A DNA stretch of 64,000 bases from positions 1 to 64,000 of the forward strand of contig CALKGE010000005.1 in NCBI GenBank assembly GCA_938084685.1, read 5' to 3'. Position numbers and translations under genes: made by a program. The stretch comes from an uncultured Pirellulaceae bacterium (GTDB lineage: Bacteria; Planctomycetota; Planctomycetia; Pirellulales; Pirellulaceae). Shown here piece after piece: positions 57,023 through 64,000 of this stretch. Position 1 is the first letter of the stretch, and each line of letters opens with the position of its first letter. The notes under the pieces were generated by a model, which made no database searches, was not told the DNA's origin, and saw only the letters and a list, made by a program, of their open reading frames with translations.

Positions 57023-57708
57023 TCTTCAAGGCTCAGCAGCCATTTACTGGATATCGGGTGCCTGCGAAAGTTGCAGATGGCCCATCCATTCTGGTACATT
57101 GGTCTTGTCGCATTTTATGACGAACGTGAGTCGTAAAGAAGCGACATATTAACGTAAATCCAACAAACCAACTAAAACCAGTTCAGTAGCGAGTCGTTTT
57201 CCGTAAGAGAGCCACCATACTGCAGCGTTATTTGTTCCAGATTATTATGATTCGGTTTTCGGATTACATTTCGATTGTCTTTCGTAAAGCGGCTTTCGCT
57301 TTCGATTTAAGCTTGTTGGCAGCGCTACTATCTGTTGCTGCTCATTGCTTTTGCAGAAAAACCGCTTCTCCGGCCTCTCCTTCCAACTCGGTTCCGCTTC
57401 TGGCACCGTTGGCAGCAGTCCGGCGAAGAGTAGTGCCCTCTGCTTTTTCAGGATTTATACCATTTCGGCAGATCCTGAAATTCTCAGTACAACAACTTGC
57501 TGTCATATTTCCAGACACTCTTGTTTTGCAGCGTGTGCTAAAGCCGCACATGATCATGCAGCGTACTGATTACCGACAATTAATGTATTCCGCCTTACAT
57601 TAGTCCCGAACTGCGCTTTCCAGTCAGTTACCCTGGTGGTCCTTGAGGACTGCTGCGGGCAATAAACAGCCTGCACCGACCGCTCGAAATATCCAACGGG
57701 GTACTCCT
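57023..57708. other. Long leader/intergenic region before rny
   Basis: This 686-bp gap is the longest without a gene. Just before rny two small hairpins follow each other: GTGGTCC-TTGA-GGACTGC (57636-57653) and GCGGGC-AATAAACA-GCCTGC (57655-57674). Further upstream, CTTCTCCGG and CCGGCGAAG (near 57364 and 57420) could also pair. Open frames here lack a ribosome site and coding character. A promoter, a long rny leader or an unannotated RNA is possible. Confidence 0.45.
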
Positions 57709-59289
57709 ATGTCCATCCTAATAACCCTGATGAACCTGCTGGTCATCGGGCTCTCACCTCAAGAGGGTATCTATGCGCTGTCAGGCATCATCCTGGGTGT
57801 GATCATCGCCCTCATTATTTCCAATATTCTGCAAAAGAAAAACCGACAGGCAAAACTCAAAGAACATGAACTCGAAGCCAAGCAAATAATCTCAGAAGCC
57901 AAGATTGAAGCGAAAGAAGTAGCACTTCAATACAAATCAGAGGCAGAAAAGGAATTAAGCAGTTCACGGGACCGTCTACGTGAAGAAGAAGATCAGCTGA
58001 AAGCTCAATCACACCAGATCTCAGAGCGGGAAGACTCGCTGCGCAAGCAGGAAAAGATGGTACAGACGAATCAGCATCGTCTCACAGAAAAGCTTCAGGT
58101 GGCTGAAAAACGTCAAAAGGAGCTGGATAAGCAGCTTGAAAAACATCGCTCGTCACTGATGGAGCTGACGGATCTTACCAAAGAAGAAGCGACCACCCGG
58201 CTGTTAAAGCTTCTGGAAGATGAACTGGAACAGGAGATGGGAGCAGTCATATTGAAGCATGAGAAGAGTATCCAGGAAGCGTGTGAAGAAAAGTCACGGG
58301 AAATGCTCATCATGACCATGCAACGCTATGCCTCCGCTCTGACCGTCGAAAACACCACCAGTACCGTGGATATTCCCAGCGACGAAATGAAGGGCCGCAT
58401 CATTGGTCGAGAAGGCCGCAATATTCGCGCTTTTGAAAAGGCAACGGGCGTTGATGTCATCATTGATGACACACCTGGAGTCGTAATTGTTTCCAGCTTT
58501 GATCCAGTTCGCCGGGAAGTCGCTCGCCGCTCGCTTAGCGACCTGATTACTGATGGTCGTATCCACCCGTCCCGGATTGAAGAAGTGGTTCAGGAGACCG
58601 AACAAAAGATTGAAAAGGTCATTCGTAAGAAGGGAGAAGAAGCTGCCGTGGAGGTCAACGTGAACGGCTTGCACGAACGCATTATCTACATGCTGGGCCG
58701 ATTACACTTCCGGACCAGTTACAGCCAGAATGTTCTCCGTCACAGTATCGAAGTTGCTTATATTGCCGGCATGCTGGCTGAAATGGTGGGCCTTGATGTC
58801 GACGTAGCTCGCCGAGCCGGACTGCTTCACGATATTGGTAAAGCGGCAGATCATGAATTAGACGGTGGGCACCCTCAAATCGGAGCTGACCTGCTGAAGC
58901 GTCACGGTGAATCCACGGAAGTTGTGCACGCGGCCTTCGGACATCACGACGAGATCGTGTCCGAATACCCTTATACGGTCCTGACAGCAATCGGCGACGC
59001 CTGTTCCGCTTCGCGCCCCGGAGCGCGACGTGAGTCACTCGACCGTTACATCAAACGTATGGAAGAACTGGAGTCCATTGCGCGTGAATACAATGGAGTC
59101 CAGCAGGCATATGCGATTCAGGCTGGACGGGAATTACGAGTCATCATCAGTTCGGAAAAATCGGATGACCAGTCCGCAGCGAAGGTGGCTCGCGGTATCG
59201 CCAAACAGTTTGAAGAACAGTTGACCTATCCGGGAGAAATCAAAGTGACCGTCATTCGTGAAAGCCGGTTCACCGAATTTGCTCGCTAA
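57709..59289 (+). CDS. rny: Ribonuclease Y
   Basis: RNase Y is a membrane-bound endonuclease that starts mRNA decay. The 526-residue protein has one N-terminal membrane segment (residues ~20-42), a long Lys/Glu/Gln coiled coil (to ~205), a KH domain ([20 protein letters not shown]) and the HD phosphohydrolase domain with [12 protein letters not shown]. The ATG at 57709 gives the usual N-end. The neighbour ymdB follows after 66 bases, as in many other bacteria. Confidence 0.95.
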   Translation: MSILITLMNLLVIGLSPQEGIYALSGIILGVIIALIISNILQKKNRQAKLKEHELEAKQIISEAKIEAKEVALQYKSEAEKELSSSRDRLREEEDQLKAQSHQISEREDSLRKQEKMVQTNQHRLTEKLQVAEKRQKELDKQLEKHRSSLMELTDLTKEEATTRLLKLLEDELEQEMGAVILKHEKSIQEACEEKSREMLIMTMQRYASALTVENTTSTVDIPSDEMKGRIIGREGRNIRAFEKATGVDVIIDDTPGVVIVSSFDPVRREVARRSLSDLITDGRIHPSRIEEVVQETEQKIEKVIRKKGEEAAVEVNVNGLHERIIYMLGRLHFRTSYSQNVLRHSIEVAYIAGMLAEMVGLDVDVARRAGLLHDIGKAADHELDGGHPQIGADLLKRHGESTEVVHAAFGHHDEIVSEYPYTVLTAIGDACSASRPGARRESLDRYIKRMEELESIAREYNGVQQAYAIQAGRELRVIISSEKSDDQSAAKVARGIAKQFEEQLTYPGEIKVTVIRESRFTEFAR

Positions 59290-59355
59290 ACATCACGCAG
59301 CCCCTTTTCCTCCTCCCATGAATCATATTTCCAGCTAACTGCGGAGCCTCCAATC

Positions 59356-60144
59356 GTGCGGATTCTTTTTATCGGTGACATCGTCGGTAAACCAGGCTAT
59401 ACCATGGTCTGTAACCACCTGGATACCATTCGCTCACTCCACAAGGTGGATGTAGTGATTGCCAACGCAGAAAACTCTGCCGATGGTTCGGGGCTGACTC
59501 CCAAAATCTACGACAAACTGATTGCCGCTGGTGTCGATGGAATAACACTGGGCGACCACATCTATCGCCGCAAAGAAATCTACTCGACACTTTCCACTAA
59601 TTCAAACATAGTCAAACCAGCTAATTTTCCGGATGAAGCCCCAGGGAATAAATTGGCCATTATCGGTGGAGCAGCCGGCGAGCAAGTCGCAGTTGTCAGT
59701 TTAATGGGGCGAGTTTTCATGAAGCCGGTGGACTGTCCATTTCGAGCAGCTGATAGGATTCTTTCGCAAATCCCCTCGACAGTGCGAGTCGTTATGGTGG
59801 ATTTTCACGCCGAAGCAACCAGCGACAAACAACTGATGGGACGCTATCTCGATGGCCGAGTGACCGCAGTTCTTGGCACCCATACACATGTACCTACCGC
59901 AGATGAATGCATCTTACCAGGTGGTACCGCCTTCCAGTGTGATGTGGGGATGACCGGCCCGTATGACAGTATACTGGGACGTAAAGTCTCAGCCGTGACC
60001 GAGGCCGTTACAACCTTCAAGCCAACACAATTTCTGGTTGCCACTCAGGATGTACGGCTCGGGGGCGCCGTCATCGATGTCAATATTCATACAGGGAAAG
60101 CCAACAGTATCGAACGCATCTGCATTCGAGCGGACTCCTTATAA
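59356..60144 (+). CDS. ymdB: YmdB-family metallophosphodiesterase
   Basis: YmdB hydrolyses 2',3'-cyclic nucleotides and affects biofilm and RNA decay in Bacillus. The 262-residue protein shows the dinuclear-metal site of this group: FIGDIVGKPG, NAENSADGSGL, LGDHIYRRKE, VDFHAEATSDK and GTHTHVPTAD. It starts at GTG. It follows rny on the same strand and ends before a terminator, so the two form a unit. Confidence 0.92.
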   Translation: MRILFIGDIVGKPGYTMVCNHLDTIRSLHKVDVVIANAENSADGSGLTPKIYDKLIAAGVDGITLGDHIYRRKEIYSTLSTNSNIVKPANFPDEAPGNKLAIIGGAAGEQVAVVSLMGRVFMKPVDCPFRAADRILSQIPSTVRVVMVDFHAEATSDKQLMGRYLDGRVTAVLGTHTHVPTADECILPGGTAFQCDVGMTGPYDSILGRKVSAVTEAVTTFKPTQFLVATQDVRLGGAVIDVNIHTGKANSIERICIRADSL

Positions 60145-60174
60145 ATGCCATTTGCGAACAGACTCCGGAGCATC

Positions 60175-60212
60175 AAAAAAGGCCACCAGCTTTCGCTCGT
60201 GGCCTTTTGTTT
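60175..60212. terminator. Intrinsic terminator after ymdB
   Basis: AAAAGGCCAC and GTGGCCTTTT form a 10-bp stem, extended inside by AGC/GCT, followed by a T-rich run. It lies between ymdB and the convergent lipoprotein gene. Confidence 0.88.
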
Positions 60213-60232
60213 TGTATCTGACTAATTGCCAA

Positions 60233-60886
60233 CTAGTGAATCAAAGTCGCATCCCGGGCATAGTCTTCGGATCTATCGTATTTGAAGAAATCTTTGGCCA
60301 GGTGATGACTTAGCTTCTTGGTGAATTGGCGTTGGAACGCCGCGTCACTCATTTCCGTCGTATGGCGACCTCCATTTTCAGGATAGGAGAATTCATAAGT
60401 AGGGGCGTCGTAAACCACCTTGCCTTCCTGCTCAATGTCATACACTTTGGTTGTAACCGTAGAGCGTCCTTTGAACAGAGTGGAGCTGTCTTTCAAACTG
60501 AATTGTTCGATGTCAAGCAACACTACAGAATCCGCATTCACTCCACGTCCCACTTCGACGCAGTCGATTTCATTCCAGTTATTGCGGTCGATCCAGTCGG
60601 CCACTTCTTCCACTGGCACGATTTCAATTTTGGAAACTCGTTCCTGCAATATTTTACTAAACTGGCGGGCAATGAGCGATTCAGGAGAATTTGGTCCTTC
60701 GGATGCTGCTGAAGCCGATTTGCAGATAACAGCTACCCGTTTGCCTTCTAGCTCGTCATATTTGGCAGCAATACTATCCCCCTTAATCAAATACAGTGGA
60801 TAGGCTATCAGTGCTTTACACCCCGCAAGAGGTGCCAATCCAGCCAGCGTTAGTACTAGGAAGAAAATTCGTCGATTCCGTGACAT
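60233..60886 (-). CDS. Lipoprotein of unknown function
   Basis: The 217-residue protein has a lipobox ending L-A-G-C at residues ~20-23 of the start at 60886. The mature part (ALIAYPLYLIKGDSIAAKYDELEGKRVAVICKS) and the rest resemble planctomycete proteins with an alpha/beta fold; ADSVVLLDIEQFSL looks like a strand and active loop. No family is recognised. The gene before it on the same strand ends 18 bases upstream, so the three minus-strand genes from here to 63421 may be one unit. Confidence 0.65.
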   Translation of the reverse strand: MSRNRRIFFLVLTLAGLAPLAGCKALIAYPLYLIKGDSIAAKYDELEGKRVAVICKSASAASEGPNSPESLIARQFSKILQERVSKIEIVPVEEVADWIDRNNWNEIDCVEVGRGVNADSVVLLDIEQFSLKDSSTLFKGRSTVTTKVYDIEQEGKVVYDAPTYEFSYPENGGRHTTEMSDAAFQRQFTKKLSHHLAKDFFKYDRSEDYARDATLIH

Positions 60887-60904
60887 AATTCCTGCGTCCT
60901 GCAT

Positions 60905-61351
60905 CTAAATTAGTAAGCGGCGTATCACCCAGTCGAGAATAGTAACCAAAAGCCAGCTAACTAAAAATACCAAAATCCACCCATCTGAGATTCTTATAAG
61001 AATCCAACGGCCTTTTATTGCGGCGAGCAGTAGCCAGGGAGCAGACAGTAGACAGGCGACGGCCAGCAGAAAACCACCCATATTAGTTTCCAGGGCTGCA
61101 CGAACATTGCCGTCCATGAGATGAGCCCAGGATGTCGTCATGCCACAAGCCGGGCAGGGGACTCCCAACTTTTCCGGAAAATAGCAGGGGCTCAGCCCAA
61201 GTTGCTCGTGCGTTCCCATCCCCTCAGGCGAAGGTTCCAAAATGGCCGCAGTCACTAGTGCACAGAACATCCCAACCGCAACACTCCCATAAAAGAAACG
61301 CAAGGTGGTCGGAATGCGGGGAGTCTCCTGGTAGCAGGACTCTTCATCCAT
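60905..61351 (-). CDS. DUF2752 membrane protein
   Basis: The 148-residue protein has three hydrophobic segments. Between the first and second lies CPACGMTTSWAHLMDGN, the C-P-x-C-G-[MIL] signature of DUF2752, likely a small metal or thiol site at the membrane surface. Function is unknown. The ATG at 61351 gives the compact start. Confidence 0.82.
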   Translation of the reverse strand: MDEESCYQETPRIPTTLRFFYGSVAVGMFCALVTAAILEPSPEGMGTHEQLGLSPCYFPEKLGVPCPACGMTTSWAHLMDGNVRAALETNMGGFLLAVACLLSAPWLLLAAIKGRWILIRISDGWILVFLVSWLLVTILDWVIRRLLI

Positions 61352-61411
61352 GCAGCGCCGCTCCAATCTTCTCCTGCCTGAACAACCGCGGGAGAATCAG
61401 GTAAACCGACA

Positions 61412-63421
61412 TCAGAGCTTCGGAGGACGACGTTTCGGAGGCGGTTTCTTAATCATATTGGCGGCATCATTTCGAGCCGGACCGGGGTTTCCGCCGTTGC
61501 CCGCACCTGGACGAGGTGGGGGTGAGAGGTCAGTAAAAGATTCTTTCCACTCCCATCCGATCGGAGTCGACAATTCTTTTTTGGCGAGAAAAGCCCAGGG
61601 AGTTCCTTCGTGATCACGAATCACTCCTTCCAGAAGTGCCTTGGCTTTATCGGCATTCTTCTTATATTGGCTGCCGACTGTCACACTGTCAGCTGGTACC
61701 AGCGTGAAGGTATTGGATTTGGGATCCTCCAACTTGATACCTCGCTTGGCCAGTGCCAACATTGCATTATAAGTCTCCGTACGAACCTTCGTCGCGAGCA
61801 CGCGTCCCAATGCCAGATCATAGCCGGCCTGCCACCGCAACGATTTTTCCTTTTCACGATCTGCTTCGCCTAACAACAACAGTTGATGAAGTTGTTCCAG
61901 CTGTGGTTCCAGCTGAGCAGCTCCCTTTTGAGACTCTGACAACTCCGTCGTGAAACCAGCCTCATCCCGCTTCACAAAACGGGTACGTGGATTTTTCAGT
62001 GGAGTGCTCCAGGACATCTGGGCAGCCTGCACCAGTGCCATACGCATTTTTGATTCCTGCAGTCGACGTTGATATTCACGGTAGTTGACGTAGTCAGGAC
62101 GATAGTCCCTCATAGTGGTCGGATCAAAGAATTCCTGCAAGTGGGAAGAGTAAGCCGTCACATCCCGTCGTGAAACCGACTTATTGACATTCCGGTTCGG
62201 ATGCACGGCGAAGTAGATGCCTCCCGTTTCATAGCACAATCGAGTCAGAGCCCACGGACCAAACCCTGAATCAATCGGGGTATCTTCATCGCCACTACCG
62301 ATAAACCTCAGTTTGACACGCTCAGCCATCACCGACTCTGGCCCCTGATTGACTCGCCCCCACTGCGGCGTCTGGTCATACATCGGATCAGGATCAATCC
62401 ATTTCACAAGTGTTTCCTGGCGACCAAATGGAGCAGGAACTCCAATCACATAAATCGGTACCGCAAGTTTTTGACAAGTCTTAACGGCCAAGTCGACATT
62501 CGCCTGATCTTCACCGGCCTCGTCTGAAACGACAATCACCATCACGTTTCGTTTGGGATCTCCATTGGCGTCAGGCCGACGATATTCCGCGTGACCGTTG
62601 ACAGCCCTGACCACAGCTTCAAAGGTCAACTCCACTCCGGTATCGTCCTGAGGAATCGCCTTCACAGCTTCCTTGATTTCCGCCAGGTTTGCTGTTGGTT
62701 CTTTCATCATTTTGGAAATCGATTTTCCAAAAGCCATGACCTGCGTTAGCAAAGGGTCTTTCCCTTGAAACGCTTCGTTGTCAGCCGACTCAAGAATACC
62801 AAGTTCTTCGTAGATACGATCGAAGCGATCATGGATCGTTTGTCGTTGACGTGCCAGACTACCAGATTGATCAAAGAGCCAGACAACCAAAGTCCGTCGC
62901 TCTTCCAGCGACAGGAGTATTTCATGGGTAATCCTGTCCACAGCTCCACTGGCTCCGGTCGTACCAGTACCAACCGCCCCGCGAACTGCCAGATTCTCGT
63001 TGAAATGCAAACCGGTGGCCTGAACCACCTGATTGTTGAGGAGGATCTCGGCAACTTCCCGATCCGATGGATCGGCAGGATTTGGAATCTCAGAAATTTC
63101 AGAAATGACCGGAGCTTCCGAAAGCGCCATCTGTGTCCCCAGGTCACTATTGGCACCAACCTCGGCCATCTCCTGCTCACTAAAATGGATTTGTTCGGGC
63201 GGAGCAGCCTCCGTGATTTCCTCCACTTCAACTTTTGTCGTCGTAATCACCAACGAATCATCGCTATCGTCCGCCAGTAACGGCCAAAGCCCCAGAGCGA
63301 CAAGAATGGCTACATGCACCATCACAGAGAGCATGAATGCCGAGGAGTCCGAATCGAATGGAGTCTCTTCTTCGCCTGTACGGGACTGCCACCACTGGAC
63401 TAGTTTTGATCGTTTAGCCAC
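61412..63421 (-). CDS. Membrane-anchored von Willebrand factor A protein
   Basis: The 669-residue protein has one N-terminal membrane segment (residues ~29-49), a Glu-rich linker, and a von Willebrand A domain starting at LVVWLFDQSGSLARQR, where D-x-S-x-S forms the metal-ion-dependent adhesion site. Later MVIVVSDEAGED carries the third metal-site residues. A long helical C-terminal part and a basic Pro/Arg/Lys tail (KKPPPKRRPPKL) follow. Such proteins scaffold others at the membrane. Partners are unknown. Confidence 0.8.
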   Translation of the reverse strand: MAKRSKLVQWWQSRTGEEETPFDSDSSAFMLSVMVHVAILVALGLWPLLADDSDDSLVITTTKVEVEEITEAAPPEQIHFSEQEMAEVGANSDLGTQMALSEAPVISEISEIPNPADPSDREVAEILLNNQVVQATGLHFNENLAVRGAVGTGTTGASGAVDRITHEILLSLEERRTLVVWLFDQSGSLARQRQTIHDRFDRIYEELGILESADNEAFQGKDPLLTQVMAFGKSISKMMKEPTANLAEIKEAVKAIPQDDTGVELTFEAVVRAVNGHAEYRRPDANGDPKRNVMVIVVSDEAGEDQANVDLAVKTCQKLAVPIYVIGVPAPFGRQETLVKWIDPDPMYDQTPQWGRVNQGPESVMAERVKLRFIGSGDEDTPIDSGFGPWALTRLCYETGGIYFAVHPNRNVNKSVSRRDVTAYSSHLQEFFDPTTMRDYRPDYVNYREYQRRLQESKMRMALVQAAQMSWSTPLKNPRTRFVKRDEAGFTTELSESQKGAAQLEPQLEQLHQLLLLGEADREKEKSLRWQAGYDLALGRVLATKVRTETYNAMLALAKRGIKLEDPKSNTFTLVPADSVTVGSQYKKNADKAKALLEGVIRDHEGTPWAFLAKKELSTPIGWEWKESFTDLSPPPRPGAGNGGNPGPARNDAANMIKKPPPKRRPPKL

Positions 63422-63827
63422 TATCTTTCTCCGCTGCTGCTGCAGGAATCACCTCCTGCTATGGCATTTTTTTTAGACCTATCAGGGGATATCGACAGGA
63501 TTTGAAAAGCTATCTACCCTCATTTTTTACGCGATACCCGTAAAAAGCAAGGGATTTGAGTAATTCTACGGTCAAATCACTACTTTTACCTGCCTTCCAA
63601 TGAACGCATGAAGCGACTCGATTGTACTCATTTCATCCTTGGTTTCCGGAATCAAGCCGGCTCAGAGCAAGATAGATTTGACGTCATCCCCTTTCGTCTC
63701 TAGTATTGGGTTAAAAGGGACTTCGGCGGCTTCCTCTTGCCAAAACAGGCCTCAATGAAGTACCTTTTCATCGTAAGAATGAAGTTTCCCCTGTTGAACC
63801 CAAACCCTTTGAGGAGCTCTGTAGGTC
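63422..63827. other. Intergenic region between divergent genes
   Basis: This 406-bp gap lies between the von Willebrand A gene and the last gene. Apart from the promoter noted below, only A/T runs and short repeats are seen. No RNA gene was recognised. Confidence 0.45.
63678..63706 (+). promoter_or_regulatory. Candidate sigma-70 promoter of the last gene
   Basis: TTGACG and TAGTAT are separated by 17 bases, about 120 bases before the start of the secreted protein gene. Confidence 0.6.
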
Positions 63828-64000
63828 ATGCTCAGTTCCCGGCTGCCACTTACCTCACCATTCCCGTCTCTTTTATGCTGTGTATTTTTGATGATGTTCA
63901 GCAGTTTCCTTCCTGTCGTAACGGCTCAGGATGAAGAGAAACCCAAAAAAGAACTTCCTCCTGTGGAAACTCATGTCCTGGAGACCAAAGACGGAGTCTT
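63828..64000 (+). CDS. Partial secreted protein, cut by the window end
   Basis: An ATG at 63828 opens a frame that runs to the window edge. The first ~35 residues form a signal peptide (hydrophobic LLCCVFLMMF, ending VVTAQ), followed by an acidic, Lys-rich start of the mature protein (DEEKPKKELPPVETHVLETKDG). Only 57 residues are visible, so the family cannot be told. ATGs at 63891 and 63894 are later options, but they would cut into the signal peptide. Confidence 0.65.
   Translation, partial: MLSSRLPLTSPFPSLLCCVFLMMFSSFLPVVTAQDEEKPKKELPPVETHVLETKDGV

Noticed and set aside
57232-57603. Open frame of 123 codons before rny
   Set aside because: It has no ribosome site, starts at a weak codon and its composition (hydrophobic patches, Cys, runs of Ser/Pro/Arg) looks like non-coding sequence.

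Overview
The window looks like the chromosome of a member of the Planctomycetota, probably Planctomycetaceae-like. The support is a set of families typical of that phylum: a BBP7-type barrel protein, a DUF1501 protein with a twin-arginine leader, a Tat-exported Gfo/Idh/MocA oxidoreductase, a DUF1570 peptidase and several secreted proteins without recognisable domains. GC content looks close to 50% by eye. No insertion sequence, prophage, integron or CRISPR array was seen. The first ~580 bases are visibly more AT-rich and carry a 9-bp Pro/Gly-coding repeat; they may be foreign or a mis-joined contig end.

Layout. 0.7-5.4 kb: ribosome rescue factor ArfB, a UVR-motif protein, a TIM-barrel isomerase, a TraB-type protein and a BBP7-like protein. 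5.4-8.8 kb: one large enzyme fusing a fatty acyl-AMP ligase, an acyl carrier protein and an alpha-oxoamine synthase. 9.3-18.6 kb: LRR protein, DUF1501 protein, enolase, riboflavin synthase, RsmA, the selenocysteine tRNA, two membrane proteins, SurE and GMP synthase. 18.9-28.2 kb: EttA, a 45-aa lysine-rich protein, a SelW-like selenoprotein read through an in-frame UGA, EfpL, ProC, SelB and SelA. 28.4-38.3 kb: IMP dehydrogenase, a repeat cluster, NAD(P)HX epimerase, a diadenylate cyclase, a HEAT lipoprotein, a methyltransferase and DnaA. 38.4-54.0 kb: a long minus-strand block with an envelope group (GT39-type membrane protein, AsmA-like protein, DapF, DUF374 acyltransferase) and the canonical xseA-xseB-ispA-dxs-nadK series. 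54.4-64.0 kb: MFS transporter, TilS, RNase Y with YmdB, a lipoprotein, a DUF2752 protein, a von Willebrand A protein and the start of a secreted protein.

The strongest integrated story is selenocysteine decoding. tRNA-Sec (14.9 kb), SelA and SelB (23.9-27.3 kb) lie within 12.4 kb of each other, and between them sits a substrate gene: a 79-codon SelW/Rdx-type protein with a C-S-S-UGA redox motif and a candidate hairpin at bacterial-SECIS distance. A conventional gene caller would break or miss this gene. SelD is not in the window.

Other points of note are the FAAL-ACP-AOS fusion (possible alpha-amino-ketone or sphingoid-type lipid chemistry), a diadenylate cyclase with an N-terminal domain resembling that of archaeal DacZ, a leader upstream of ribE with mutually exclusive pairings, and a five-copy inverted repeat cluster at 31.4-31.6 kb. 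All functional names are from reading the translations; no database search was run.
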